A stretch of 64,000 nucleotides of DNA, taken from assembly GCA_902543535.1 (NCBI GenBank), contig CACBYG010000001.1, positions 163,080 to 227,079 on the forward strand, read 5' to 3'. Under the pieces are notes generated by a model. The model had not been told where the DNA came from, searched no databases, and saw only the letters and a program-made list of their open reading frames with translations. How positions within the stretch are numbered: position 1 is the first letter of the stretch; each line of letters opens with the position of its first letter. This DNA is from an uncultured Pelagibacteraceae bacterium (GTDB taxonomy: Bacteria; Pseudomonadota; Alphaproteobacteria; Pelagibacterales; Pelagibacteraceae). This document shows, piece by piece, positions 46,960 to 58,263 of this stretch. The position numbers and the translations under genes are program-made.

Positions 46960-48105
46960 TAATTTTTTTGTCTCCTTTTTTATCAACTCGACTGCTGGTT
47001 GATCATAAGGATTTAAATTTAATGCTTTTCCAAGCAAAATTGTTTCAAGGATAAAAAAAGTAAAGAGTTCTCCTAATGTCTTTTCATCTCTTTTATAAAT
47101 TTCAAAACTTCTAAATGGAATATTTTTAATCTTAAAGATATTTTCTGTTGCTTTTTTTTGACCATAAATAATATTAGATAAATTTTTATTTTTTAAGTAT
47201 TTGTGAGAATTAAAAATTGCTTTATTATTTATTTTTTTTGAATTTCGATCATGTACGTAAAAAAAAGTAAAAAAATTATTTTTAAATCCATCTAGGTAGA
47301 GCTGCATTACACTGTGATTATCTTTTGGCATATTTGATACAACTGGTAATAAGCCTGTATTTTTTTTCCCCAAGCTTTCAGCAACTAACTGCTGATACCA
47401 TTTAAACAAATTTTCAGATTTTTCGTCGTAGTTTATAATTATAGAATTATATTTTTTATTTTTAATAAAAAAAAGTGTTGAATTTACGTTGGCGATTAAT
47501 GAGTTGATAAATTTCTTATTTTTAATCAACAAATTTAGTTGCCTAAAATTTTCACTTTTGAGACCCATTAACTCTGCTGGTACCATTCCAACTTCTGATA
47601 ATACTGAGTATCTCCCGCCGATATAATTATTGTGATGAATTATCTCTGCCTTAAGTTTTTGAGCCAGAAGATAGAGATAATTTTTTTTGTTTTCTGTAAT
47701 AAAAATATTTTTATTTTCTTTTTTAATCAAAATATTTGAATTAACAATTGTTTCTATTGTATTTCCTGATTTTGAGATTACTAAATTTACAAGATTTTTA
47801 TTATTTATTTTTTTGGAATTATTTTGGAGATTATCCTCAAACCAAAAATTTTTTTTAATTTTTTTTTCTAAAAAATTATAAATAGTTTGTGATCCAAGAG
47901 TTGAGCCACCCATACCAATGACTCTAAAATTTAAGTTCTTTTTATAATCATTTATTTTTTTTTTTTTAAAACTGTTATTGTAATCTTTAGAAAGAGACTG
48001 GATGACTTGATTCTTTTCACTTAAAATTAAATTTAAATTCTGTTTTGTTTTTTTTATATTAATTTTTTTTTTAAAATTTATAAATCTTATACCTTCAGTG
48101 ATCAT
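46951..48105 (-). CDS. pgi: glucose-6-phosphate isomerase, short form
   Basis: 384 residues, much shorter than the about 550 of E. coli Pgi. SIS-domain motifs are present: VIGMGGSTLGSQTIYNF, VISKSGNTIETIV, the signature GGRYSVLSEVGMVPAELMG, the His of DNHSVMQLYLDG, and the C-terminal NLNPYDQPAVELIKKE. It interconverts glucose 6-phosphate and fructose 6-phosphate. The coding strand has a run of 13 A (47955-47967), the longest homopolymer I noticed. It overlaps the next gene by one base. Confidence 0.88.
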   Translation of the reverse strand: MITEGIRFINFKKKINIKKTKQNLNLILSEKNQVIQSLSKDYNNSFKKKKINDYKKNLNFRVIGMGGSTLGSQTIYNFLEKKIKKNFWFEDNLQNNSKKINNKNLVNLVISKSGNTIETIVNSNILIKKENKNIFITENKKNYLYLLAQKLKAEIIHHNNYIGGRYSVLSEVGMVPAELMGLKSENFRQLNLLIKNKKFINSLIANVNSTLFFIKNKKYNSIIINYDEKSENLFKWYQQLVAESLGKKNTGLLPVVSNMPKDNHSVMQLYLDGFKNNFFTFFYVHDRNSKKINNKAIFNSHKYLKNKNLSNIIYGQKKATENIFKIKNIPFRSFEIYKRDEKTLGELFTFFILETILLGKALNLNPYDQPAVELIKKETKKLLV

Positions 48106-48425
48106 TAATTTTTTTTGATTTTTTCTATCAAATTTTCTTCCAGGGAATTATTGGTTTCTGTTGTTTTCGAATTATTGTTCAGTGTAGTTTCTTTATCGTC
48201 TAATAGTTCTTTTATTTTGTTGTCATCTGAATTCTCATCATTTTGACTTCTTTTAGGAATTGGTAATTCATTAAAATTTGGTGGCATTACTAAAGGAGAT
48301 TTTTTTTCAACCAAAAATTCGTCACTGCTCTTCTTTTTTGGATTTTGAAACCCTTCTTTCACTATTCCACACGATAAAAGTAATAAAAGTAAATTTAATA
48401 TTGCAAATATTTTTAAATATCTCAT
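48105..48425 (-). CDS. DUF3035 (BamF-like) lipoprotein
   Basis: 106 residues. The N-terminus MRYLKIFAILNLLLLLLSC is a lipoprotein signal with the lipidated Cys at residue 19. DEFLVEKKSPLVMPPNFNEL is the conserved DUF3035 motif found in alphaproteobacterial lipoproteins of the outer-membrane assembly complex (BamF). The rest is low-complexity and polar. Its start overlaps the stop of lspA, the very peptidase that would process it. Confidence 0.82.
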   Translation of the reverse strand: MRYLKIFAILNLLLLLLSCGIVKEGFQNPKKKSSDEFLVEKKSPLVMPPNFNELPIPKRSQNDENSDDNKIKELLDDKETTLNNNSKTTETNNSLEENLIEKIKKN

Positions 48426-48919
48426 ATTTTGTTACTTTTATTAATAACAGTAAATTCCATTATAATCAAAAAAATCACACCAATTGAAATAAATATATCT
48501 GCAAAATTAAAAATGAACCAATGAAAATTTCCAATATGAAAATCTATAAAGTCAGGAACAGCTTTGTAAATTATTCTATCAAAAACATTACCTAATGCCC
48601 CTCCCAAAATCATTAATAATGAATATTTTTTAAGTCCACTACTTTTTGAAATCATATATGAAATTACAAATACAATTATTAAAATAAAGATCGTTAAAAA
48701 ATTATATAAATTATTTTCATTAAATGAGAAGAGACCAAAAGCTATCCCTTCATTCCAAATCAAATATATATTCAATAATTTTGAGGAAAATATTTCAGAA
48801 CCACCATTGATTTTATTCAAATAGATGACATAAAACTTAGTTAATCTATCTAAAATAAAAATTGAAAGAATAATTATAAAATTAAGATAAAAAGTTTTGC
48901 TTGTAGTAAATACGCTCAT
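48422..48919 (-). CDS. lspA: lipoprotein signal peptidase
   Basis: 165 residues with four membrane helices. The catalytic Asp pair lies in LGNVFDRIIYKAVPDF and FNFADIFISIG. NEGIAFGLFSF is the family's first conserved block. It cleaves prolipoproteins. The ATG overlaps the ileS stop by one base, and the stop overlaps the lipoprotein gene by four bases. Confidence 0.96.
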   Translation of the reverse strand: MSVFTTSKTFYLNFIIILSIFILDRLTKFYVIYLNKINGGSEIFSSKLLNIYLIWNEGIAFGLFSFNENNLYNFLTIFILIIVFVISYMISKSSGLKKYSLLMILGGALGNVFDRIIYKAVPDFIDFHIGNFHWFIFNFADIFISIGVIFLIIMEFTVINKSNKI

Positions 48920-51648
48920 TAAGTATTTTTAGGACAATGATTTCTATCACAAGCATTTTCACTAATTTTCCAACACAAAGTACACTTCGTTCCTTTTGCT
49001 TTTATGGTTTGTGCGCTTGTTTCTAAGTTTTCCTTAAAAGAAATTTCAGCTCTTGATGTAATGCAAAGTTCTGAAAAATCTATATTTTTTGTAATTTCTT
49101 CTAATTTTTGATCCAGTTGGATATTTAAGTCTGCCTCTAAACTAGATCCAATTTCTTTATTGGCTCTTTTTTCCTCAATACTAATATTACAAATATTTCT
49201 TATTTTGATTAATTCTAGCCATTTTTGATATAATTTTTCATTGGCAAAGATGTTTGGGAAATCTATAAATTTTTCTAAATGGATACTTTTATTATCTTTA
49301 AATAACAATCTATAAATCTCTTCAGTCGTAAAAGATAAAATTGGTGCAAACCATTTTAACAATGAATTCAAAATTATATTTAGCAGTAATATAGTTGACT
49401 TTCTTTTTTTTGAATCTATGGGATCACAATACAATGCATCCTTTCTTATATCAAAATAAAATGCCGACAAATCCACAGTACAAAAATTGAGTAATTCTTT
49501 ATACAAATTATGAAAATCATAATTTTTAAAATATTTTTTAAAATTTACGTCTAAAGAGTACAACTTGTGTAACATAAGTTGTTCGAGTTCAGGTAACTCA
49601 TTTAAATTTACTTTTTCAAAATCAATTTCTTCAAAATTATCATTTATATTGCCAAGCAGATATCTGAATGTATTTCTAATTTTTCTGTAAGACTCGGCAT
49701 GTTGGTCAAGAATTGAATAATCTATTCTTAAATCTTCTGAATAATTTGATGATGCTACCCAAATTCTTAGTATATCTGCTCCATATTTTTTTAAAATATC
49801 TTCTGGAGCAATTACATTTCCTAGAGATTTTGACATTTTCAATCCTTTACCATCCACAACAAATCCGTGGGATAAAATATTTTCAAATGGTGCTCTACCT
49901 CTAGTGCCACATGACTCTAATAATGATGAATGAAACCAGCCTCTATGTTGATCTGAACCCTCTAAATACATTGATGCTGGCCATTTTAAATCTTCTCTTT
50001 TTTCAAGAACAAATGAATGTGTAGACCCACTATCAAACCAAACCTCAACTATATCGCTCAATTTATAATAATCTTCAGCTTTATATTTGGTGCCTAAAAA
50101 TCTTTGAGGGTCGTCTGAAAACCAACAATCTGAACCTTCTTTTTCGTAAATTGAGGCAATAGTTTCATTTACCTCATCGTCGACTAAAATTTCTTTAGTT
50201 TTTTTGTTTACAAAAATTGGAAGAGGAACACCCCACACTCTTTGTCTAGATACACACCAATCTGGTCTGGTTTCTATCATTGATTTTAATCTTTCTTTTC
50301 CTTTACTCGGATAAAAAGTTGTATCATTAATCGCTTTTAATGCCTTATCTCTTAATTTATGACTCTCCATTGATATAAACCACTGAGGTGTCGCTCTATG
50401 AACTAATGGTGCTTTTGATCTCCAAGAATGCGGATAAGAATGTATTAGTTCACCATTTGATAATAATTTTTTTTGTTCTTTAAGTTTTTCAATAACTATA
50501 GGGTTTGCTTTAAAAATATGAATTCCCTCAAATAAACTTACATTATTTGTATATTTACCATCTCCATCAACTGTTTCGATAGCTTTAATTCCATTATTTA
50601 AACATAAATTAAAATCATCAGGACCATGACTAGGAGCACAATGAACAATTCCTGTTCCTTGCTCAGTTGTTACAAACCTTGCCTGTAACATTGGAACATC
50701 ATAGTCAAAACCTAAATCTAAAAAAGGGTGACTACAGATAGTTTGCTTTAATTCCTTACCTTTAAATGTTTTTAATTTTTTATAATTTTTTATTTTACAC
50801 TCATTGATTACCGACTGCAGTAAGGCCTCAGCAACTATAATTTTTCTATTTTTATAATCATTATCATCATTCAATTCCAAGAGAACATAATCAAGAGCCT
50901 CGTTATAAGCCAGTGCTCTATTGGCAGGAATTGTCCAAGGAGTTGTGGTCCATATGATTATCTCACTACCTTCTATATCTTTTAAGTTAGATTTTTTTAC
51001 AGCGAAAGATGTATAAATTGTATCTGATTTATGATCTTGATATTCAACTTCAGCATCTGCTAAAGCAGTCTTTTCGACTGTAGACCATAATACTGGTTTA
51101 AAGCCCCTATATAAACTTCCTTCTTTTAAAAACTTACCAAGCTCTCTTACAATTTGTGCTTCGGCATCAAAACTCATAGTTGAATAATAGTTTTCCCAAT
51201 CACCAACAACACCTAACCGCTTAAATTGACCTTTATGCACCTCAATCCATTTCTCTGCAAATAACCTGCATTCTTTTCGGAATTCTACTATTGGAACATC
51301 ATTTTTATTTTTTTTATTTTTTTTATATTGCTCTTCAATTTTCCATTCAATTGGCAAGCCATGACAATCCCATCCTGGAACGTAGATAGAATCTTTGCCA
51401 TCCATTTGATGAAATTTTACAATTATATCTTTTAAAATTTTATTAAGAGCAGTTCCCATATGAATATTACCATTTGCATATGGCGGTCCATCATGAAGAA
51501 CAAATTTTTCTTTTCCCTTGCTGGAATTTCTCAATTCTTTGTAAAGATTTATCTTTTGCCAATATTCTAGGATTTCTGGCTCTCTTACGGGTAAATTGGC
51601 TTTCATTGAAAAAGCTGTTTTTGGAAGATTAATTTGGAAATTACTCAT
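48919..51648 (-). CDS. ileS: isoleucyl-tRNA synthetase
   Basis: 909 residues, class I. The HIGH-like site is PYANGNIHMGTALNK, and the KMSKS loop is GLKMSKSLGNVIAPED. The editing domain lies between (WTTTPWTIPANRAL, GTGIVHCAPSHGPDDF). A C-terminal zinc finger CTLCWKISENACDRNHCPK ends the protein. It charges tRNA-Ile. The ribF-ileS-lspA order is classical in proteobacteria and supports all three calls. Confidence 0.98.
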   Translation of the reverse strand: MSNFQINLPKTAFSMKANLPVREPEILEYWQKINLYKELRNSSKGKEKFVLHDGPPYANGNIHMGTALNKILKDIIVKFHQMDGKDSIYVPGWDCHGLPIEWKIEEQYKKNKKNKNDVPIVEFRKECRLFAEKWIEVHKGQFKRLGVVGDWENYYSTMSFDAEAQIVRELGKFLKEGSLYRGFKPVLWSTVEKTALADAEVEYQDHKSDTIYTSFAVKKSNLKDIEGSEIIIWTTTPWTIPANRALAYNEALDYVLLELNDDNDYKNRKIIVAEALLQSVINECKIKNYKKLKTFKGKELKQTICSHPFLDLGFDYDVPMLQARFVTTEQGTGIVHCAPSHGPDDFNLCLNNGIKAIETVDGDGKYTNNVSLFEGIHIFKANPIVIEKLKEQKKLLSNGELIHSYPHSWRSKAPLVHRATPQWFISMESHKLRDKALKAINDTTFYPSKGKERLKSMIETRPDWCVSRQRVWGVPLPIFVNKKTKEILVDDEVNETIASIYEKEGSDCWFSDDPQRFLGTKYKAEDYYKLSDIVEVWFDSGSTHSFVLEKREDLKWPASMYLEGSDQHRGWFHSSLLESCGTRGRAPFENILSHGFVVDGKGLKMSKSLGNVIAPEDILKKYGADILRIWVASSNYSEDLRIDYSILDQHAESYRKIRNTFRYLLGNINDNFEEIDFEKVNLNELPELEQLMLHKLYSLDVNFKKYFKNYDFHNLYKELLNFCTVDLSAFYFDIRKDALYCDPIDSKKRKSTILLLNIILNSLLKWFAPILSFTTEEIYRLLFKDNKSIHLEKFIDFPNIFANEKLYQKWLELIKIRNICNISIEEKRANKEIGSSLEADLNIQLDQKLEEITKNIDFSELCITSRAEISFKENLETSAQTIKAKGTKCTLCWKISENACDRNHCPKNT

Positions 51649-52562
51649 TTAGTTTTTTTTGCAATATTTAAATCTTTTTTAATTTGAGACTTTAACTGAT
51701 TAACATTTTTAAATTTTTTTTCTTTTCTAATAAACTTTATAAACTCCACTGTTAAGAGTTTATTGTAAAGATTTCCAGAATAATTAAATAAATGAACTTC
51801 TAACAAGATTTTTTTCTGATTAAATGTTGGTCTGTATCCAAGATTTGCTATTCCCCTTAAATATTTGTAATTATTTGACTTCAATACTTTTACAGCATAC
51901 ACACCTGGCATTGCCAAGACATAATCTTTAATATCAATATTACATGTTGGAAAACCAATTTTTTTACCCAGCTGTCTTCCCTTTTGTACAACTCCTTCGA
52001 TTGTCCATTTTCTGTTCAATAAATTATTAGCTTTGTTTAATTTTCCTTTTTCTAAATAGGTCCGTATTAAAGAAGATGAAATCACTTTTTTTTGTTTTAT
52101 CAGTGGTGTTGGTTTTACAAGAACATAATTAAATTTTAATTGATTTTTTGATAATAAACTAACATTTCCCTCTCTTTTGTTTCCAAATCTAAAGTTATTA
52201 CTAACAAATATAAATCTAGAATTTAATTTTTTAAATAAAATTTCTTCAATAAATTTTATAGATTTTAGTTTGGAAAATCTTTTATCAAATTTTTTTGTTA
52301 TAATGAAATCTACACCTTGATTTTTTAATAATTTTATTTTTTGATCTAATTTTGTAAGTTTAAAATTTTTAATTGATTTATTAAAAAACATTTTTGGCAT
52401 AGGATCAAAATTAATAACACCAATTTTAAGTTTATGTTTTCTTTTATATAGTTTTGCTAATTTGAATAATTTTTGATGTCCTGAATGTACTCCATCAAAA
52501 TTACCAATTAAAATAATAGACCCTTTATGAATTTGTTTAACTTTAAAATTTCTATATAACAT
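51645..52562 (-). CDS. ribF: bifunctional riboflavin kinase/FAD synthetase
   Basis: 305 residues from the ATG at 52562, which overlaps the preceding stop (TAATG); an ATG two codons upstream at 52568 is equally possible. The N-terminal nucleotidyltransferase domain has IGNFDGVHSGHQKLF, and the C-terminal flavokinase has GRQLGKKIGFPTCNID and MPGVYAVKVL with ANLGYRPTF. It makes FMN and FAD, cofactors of the flavoproteins in this window. It overlaps ileS by four bases. Confidence 0.95.
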   Translation of the reverse strand: MLYRNFKVKQIHKGSIILIGNFDGVHSGHQKLFKLAKLYKRKHKLKIGVINFDPMPKMFFNKSIKNFKLTKLDQKIKLLKNQGVDFIITKKFDKRFSKLKSIKFIEEILFKKLNSRFIFVSNNFRFGNKREGNVSLLSKNQLKFNYVLVKPTPLIKQKKVISSSLIRTYLEKGKLNKANNLLNRKWTIEGVVQKGRQLGKKIGFPTCNIDIKDYVLAMPGVYAVKVLKSNNYKYLRGIANLGYRPTFNQKKILLEVHLFNYSGNLYNKLLTVEFIKFIRKEKKFKNVNQLKSQIKKDLNIAKKTK

Positions 52563-53377
52563 TACCATTTTAAATCTGACTGAATATAATTTACGATTGT
52601 TTCATACTGTTTAGATATTTCTTTAATACCCCTCTCATTTATTTCATTTTTATGAATTCCATTTGAAATCAACAATGAGTCATAGTTCAATAAATTTGCA
52701 CCTTTAATATCTGTATTAAGATTATCTCCAATCGATAAAACCCGTTTATTTTTATTTTCAATCGACAAATTATAAACTTCAGCATATGGTTTACCAAAAT
52801 AAATTACTTTCCCACCTAACTTTTCAAAAACCATTGCCACCGAACCTGCACAAAGTTCTCTTTTGTCCCCTTTGTCAACAATTAAATCAGGATTTGTGCA
52901 TATCATTTTTTTATTTAAATTATTTTCAAAAAGTTTTTTATAATAAATTAGGTCATCTTCGTTTTCAAATAAACCTGTACACAATAAATAATCAGCATCT
53001 GATATTTTATCTTTTTTATTGTCTATAAATTCTTTAAATAAGTCATTATCTTTAGGTGGCCCAACATGAAAAAAGTATTCTTTTTTGTGATTTAGTTTTA
53101 AAAATTTTAAAGCTGCTTCTCCAGAAGTGAATACGTTTTTTTGAAACAATTTATCCATACCCATGTTGTTCAAAAAAGTTTGAACAGGCAAATTTGGTCT
53201 TGGTGCATTTGTGAGAAGAACGAATTCTTTTTTTAGATTTTTTAGATGATGAAGTGCTTGAATTGCATAAGTATTGAGTTTTAACCCATTATGTATAACT
53301 CCCCATAAATCAATGTAAAACAAATCATAATTATCAGCAATTGAACGTAGACCATTTAAATCTAAATTTTTTGTCAT
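52562..53377 (-). CDS. HAD superfamily hydrolase, class IIA (TIGR01459-like)
   Basis: 271 residues. The nucleophile motif is FYIDLWGVIHNGLKLNTYAI, with Asp in DLWG; the second is VLLTNAPRPNLPV, and the last is VLSIGDNLNTDIKGANLLN. The layout of this alphaproteobacterial family resembles NagD-type phosphatases with an internal cap domain. The substrate is unknown. It leads the HAD-ribF-ileS-lspA-DUF3035 run and is divergent from groES, with 131 bases between them. Confidence 0.85.
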   Translation of the reverse strand: MTKNLDLNGLRSIADNYDLFYIDLWGVIHNGLKLNTYAIQALHHLKNLKKEFVLLTNAPRPNLPVQTFLNNMGMDKLFQKNVFTSGEAALKFLKLNHKKEYFFHVGPPKDNDLFKEFIDNKKDKISDADYLLCTGLFENEDDLIYYKKLFENNLNKKMICTNPDLIVDKGDKRELCAGSVAMVFEKLGGKVIYFGKPYAEVYNLSIENKNKRVLSIGDNLNTDIKGANLLNYDSLLISNGIHKNEINERGIKEISKQYETIVNYIQSDLKW

Positions 53378-53444
53378 AATTTAAGGTATAAACTATAAAA
53401 TCCTCAATTTCCTAGCATTATTAGCATGTAATCGAATATCTAAT

Positions 53445-53472
53445 CTTGAAATAGACAGCGTAATATCTATAT
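53445..53472 (+). promoter_or_regulatory. heat-shock (RpoH-type) promoter of groESL
   Basis: CTTGAA at 53445-53450 and CTATAT at 53467-53472, separated by 16 bases, match the alphaproteobacterial sigma32 consensus (CTTGAA, then CYTATNT). The element lies about 36 bases before the groES ATG in the 131-base gap. I see no CIRCE inverted repeat for HrcA. Control by RpoH is therefore the likely mode. Confidence 0.65.
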
Positions 53473-53497
53473 GAGGTTCATATTTATATAGAATTAT

Positions 53498-53505
53498 AAA
53501 GGAGA
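53498..53505 (+). promoter_or_regulatory. strong Shine-Dalgarno site of groES
   Basis: AAAGGAGA lies a few bases before the groES ATG at 53509, a near-perfect Shine-Dalgarno in a genome where most genes lack one. Confidence 0.8.
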
Positions 53506-53508
53506 TTT

Positions 53509-53799
53509 ATGAAGTTCAAACCGTTGCATGACAGAGTGTTAATTGAAGTACTAGATAGCAGTGAAAAAACTGCAGGTGGAATTATCATCCCAGATACTGC
53601 TCAAGAAAAACCGCAAGAAGGAAAAGTGGTTGCTATTGGTGGTGGTGCAAAAACAGAAGATGGAAAATTAATTCCAATGGATGTAAAAGTTGGAGATAAG
53701 GTTTTATTTGGCAAGTGGTCAGGTACTGAAGTCAAAATTGATGGTAAAGAATACAGCATAATGAAAGAGTCAGACATTATGGGTATTTCAGGTAAGTAA
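53509..53799 (+). CDS. groES: co-chaperonin GroES
   Basis: 96 residues, normal length. [35 protein letters not shown] contains the GroES opening and the mobile loop, and [21 protein letters not shown] ends the barrel. It caps the GroEL folding chamber. groEL follows after 23 bases. Confidence 0.98.
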   Translation: MKFKPLHDRVLIEVLDSSEKTAGGIIIPDTAQEKPQEGKVVAIGGGAKTEDGKLIPMDVKVGDKVLFGKWSGTEVKIDGKEYSIMKESDIMGISGK

Positions 53800-53804
53800 T
53801 TTAA

Positions 53805-55484
<1,680 letters not shown>

Positions 55485-55505
55485 ACTCACTCAAATACAA
55501 AATTT

Positions 55506-55535
55506 AAAAGGCCATCTTATGATGGCCTTTTTTTT
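55506..55535 (+). terminator. intrinsic terminator of groESL
   Basis: An 11-base inverted repeat (AAAAGGCCATC and its complement) around the loop TTAT, followed by a T run, forms a textbook rho-independent terminator right after groEL. It is the only clear one I recognise in the window. Confidence 0.92.
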
Positions 55536-55550
55536 GGGTAGATTAATTAT

Positions 55551-55667
55551 ATGTCAAAAAGATATAGTGGAAAATCCTTTAAAGACTCCAGTATTAAAAA
55601 AAAAGCAAAATTAAGTTTTAAAGAAAAAAGAAAACTTAAAAAAGAAAAGCAAAAAAAAGCAAATTAA
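55551..55667 (+). CDS. small lysine-rich basic protein
   Basis: A 38-codon ORF between the groEL terminator and typA, with ATG at 55551 and TAA at 55665-55667. The start reads MSKRYSGKSFKDSSIKKKA and the rest is almost all Lys, Glu and Arg, with 15 Lys in 38 residues. It could be a ribosome- or nucleic-acid-binding small protein, or a chance frame in A-rich DNA. No Shine-Dalgarno is obvious. It is placed after a terminator, so it would need its own promoter, possibly within the T-run/AT-rich segment before it. Confidence 0.45.
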   Translation: MSKRYSGKSFKDSSIKKKAKLSFKEKRKLKKEKQKKAN

Positions 55668-55752
55668 ACATCAAATTTAATAAAATCTTCACTAAACATT
55701 AGTTTTTTTTAAGTTTTAAAAAATAATTAAATAGGTATAAGAACCACATTTT

Positions 55753-57579
55753 ATGAACAATGATATAAGAAACATCACTATTATAGCCCATGTAGACCAT
55801 GGTAAAACTACTTTGATTGACAATCTAATGAAACAAAGTGGATCATTTAGAGAAAACGAAGTGGTTGATGAAAGATTAATGGATTCTGGCGAATTAGAAA
55901 AAGAAAGAGGAATCACAATCTTAGCTAAACCTGCTTCAATTAATTGGAAAGATACAAGAATTAACATTATTGATACACCCGGTCACAGAGACTTTGCAGC
56001 AGAAGTTGAAAGAGTTTTAAGTATGGCTGATGGTGCTCTGCTCCTTATTGACTCAGCAGAAGGAGTAATGCCTCAAACAAAATTTGTGTTATCTAAAGCT
56101 TTAAAACAAGGACTAAAACCAATTGTTGTAATCAACAAACTTGATAAGTCTGATCAAAGAGCTAATGAAGTTTTAGATGAAACATTTGATTTATTTGTAA
56201 GCCTAGATGCAAATGAAGAGCAACTAGATTTCCCGGTTTTATACGCAAGTGGCAGATCTGGATGGGCGGACACAGAAGTGGACGGACCTAGAGAGAATTT
56301 AAATCCACTACTTAATTTAATTCTTGGACATGTAAAACCAGCAAAATTTGAAAAAGAAAAACCCTTTGCAATGTTATCTACACTTCTTTATGCAGATAGT
56401 TTTTTAGGAAGAAGCTTAGTAGGCAGAATTACCCAAGGAACTGCTAAAGCTAATCAGTCAATAAAAGCAATTAATTTAAAAGGTGAAAAAGTTGATGAAG
56501 GTAAACTTACTAAAATTTTCAGATATGAAGGAACTAAAAAAGTACCTATTGAGGTTGGTGAGGCTGGAGATATTGTAGTGATAGCTGGATTAGAAAAGGC
56601 TAATGTTGCAGATACTATTTGTGATTTAGAAGTAAATGAACCTATTTCAGCAACACCAATAGATCCACCTACGATGTCTATAACTATAACGGTTAATACA
56701 TCTCCTCTTGCGGGTAAAGAAGGTAAAAAACTTACGAGTACTCAAATAAGAGACAGACTTCTTCAGGAGGCTCAAAATAATGTTGGAATTACTTTTGCTG
56801 AAAATAATGGTAACGACTCGTTTGTTGTAAGTGGTAGAGGTGAGCTTATGTTAGAAATTTTACTTACGCAGATGAGACGAGAAGGATTTGAAATGACAGT
56901 CAGTCCTCCTAAAGTTCTATATCAAACAGATGAAAGTGGAAAAAAACTTGAACCTATTGAAGAAATTACGATGGATTTAGACGAAGAATACTCCTCAAAA
57001 GTAATTGACTCAATGAATAGAAGAAAAGGTAAACTAATAGATTTAAAAGACACCGGGAAAGATAAAAAAAGATTGATTTTTCATGCACCAACACGAGGAT
57101 TAATGGGTTACACAAGCAGATTTTTAACCCTTACTAAAGGTAACGGAGTTATTAATAGAATTTTTCATAGCTACGGGCCTTTTGAAGGTGAAATGGAGGG
57201 AAGAAGAAACGGAGCTTTAATTGCAATGGAGCAAGGTAAAGCAGTTGCTTTTGCTATATTTAATTTACAAGCAAGAGGAGAGATGTTCGTAACACATAAC
57301 GACCCCGTATATCCTGGTATGATAGTTGGATTATCTCCAAAACCCGGAGATATGATCATAAATGTGATGAAGGGTAAAAAATTAACAAATATGAGAACAC
57401 AGGGAACTGACGAAAACGTTGTGCTCACTCCAGTGAGGAAAATGTCTATTGCAGAACAATTGAGTATGCTTAACACGGATGAAGCATTAGAAATTACTCC
57501 TGAGTCTTGTAGATTAAGAAAATCTATCCTTGATCCTCATGAAAGAAAGAGAAGTGAAAAATCTGGAGCAGCAGCCTAA
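55753..57579 (+). CDS. typA: translational GTPase TypA/BipA
   Basis: 608 residues. G1 is IIAHVDHGKTTLIDNL, the switch region is RGITILAKPASINW, G3 is DTPGHRDFAAEVERVL, and G4 is VVINKLDKSDQR. The C-terminal BipA-specific domain has PTRGLMGYTSRFLT and NMRTQGTDENVVLTP. It binds ribosomes and helps 50S assembly under stress. Its end overlaps the convergent membrane-protein gene by four bases. Confidence 0.97.
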   Translation: MNNDIRNITIIAHVDHGKTTLIDNLMKQSGSFRENEVVDERLMDSGELEKERGITILAKPASINWKDTRINIIDTPGHRDFAAEVERVLSMADGALLLIDSAEGVMPQTKFVLSKALKQGLKPIVVINKLDKSDQRANEVLDETFDLFVSLDANEEQLDFPVLYASGRSGWADTEVDGPRENLNPLLNLILGHVKPAKFEKEKPFAMLSTLLYADSFLGRSLVGRITQGTAKANQSIKAINLKGEKVDEGKLTKIFRYEGTKKVPIEVGEAGDIVVIAGLEKANVADTICDLEVNEPISATPIDPPTMSITITVNTSPLAGKEGKKLTSTQIRDRLLQEAQNNVGITFAENNGNDSFVVSGRGELMLEILLTQMRREGFEMTVSPPKVLYQTDESGKKLEPIEEITMDLDEEYSSKVIDSMNRRKGKLIDLKDTGKDKKRLIFHAPTRGLMGYTSRFLTLTKGNGVINRIFHSYGPFEGEMEGRRNGALIAMEQGKAVAFAIFNLQARGEMFVTHNDPVYPGMIVGLSPKPGDMIINVMKGKKLTNMRTQGTDENVVLTPVRKMSIAEQLSMLNTDEALEITPESCRLRKSILDPHERKRSEKSGAAA

Positions 57580-58223
57580 CTAAAAATTTTATTAACAATA
57601 AACAGTCCAAAAGCAACACAGGGTCCAATTCCAAAAGCAAAAATCAAAGTTCCAACTCCTACTGTTCCGCCTAGATACCATCCCACTGTTACAACTGAAA
57701 TTTCCAAAAATGCTCTGACTAATGCAATAGGTAGGTTTGTAATTTTTGTTAATCCAGTCATTAATCCATCTCTTGGCCCTGGACCAAGATTTGCCACTAA
57801 ATAAATTCCACTTCCTATACCAACGAGTATTACTGATAATATTGAGAGAAAGTATTTTGACCAAATAGAAGATGGGGCATCAAAAAAATGCAAAGTTATA
57901 TCAATCATTGCAGAGATAATGATAATATTAAAAATAGTTCCTAGGCCTGGTTTTTGTTTTAAAAATATCCACAACAATAGAACACTGACACTAATTAAAA
58001 ATGTTGCAGCACCAATAGATAATTTAGAATTTTTAGAAATACCCTCTGCTAGTACAGACCATGGAGAGTTTCCGTTAGTAGACAATATTAATAATCCCTC
58101 TCCAAATCCAAATATAATTAAACCAAAAAATAAAAAAAAAGATGTTGAAAATTTTGGTTTAAAGTTAATGCTTTTATCTGAGCTCCAATATACCTTGGGA
58201 ATATTTTTAATAGATAAAAACAT
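57576..58223 (-). CDS. YczE/YitT-like integral membrane protein
   Basis: 215 residues with about five membrane helices. The conserved loop LGPGPRDGLMTGLTKITNLP and the repeated GVGTLIFAFGIGPCVAFGLF resemble the YczE/YyaS/YitT family. The function in this organism is unknown; such proteins may transport small molecules. It is a single gene with 40 bases to the divergent DUF6134 gene. Confidence 0.75.
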   Translation of the reverse strand: MFLSIKNIPKVYWSSDKSINFKPKFSTSFFLFFGLIIFGFGEGLLILSTNGNSPWSVLAEGISKNSKLSIGAATFLISVSVLLLWIFLKQKPGLGTIFNIIIISAMIDITLHFFDAPSSIWSKYFLSILSVILVGIGSGIYLVANLGPGPRDGLMTGLTKITNLPIALVRAFLEISVVTVGWYLGGTVGVGTLIFAFGIGPCVAFGLFIVNKIFS

Positions 58224-58263
58224 ATTATACTGCTACTTATTAAATTATTAATACTTGCTTATA

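Noticed and set aside
53378..53508. Possible CIRCE operator for HrcA upstream of groES
   Set aside because: TTAGCA occurs, but the nine-base inverted repeat TTAGCACTC / GAGTGCTAA is absent. The sigma32-type element fits better.
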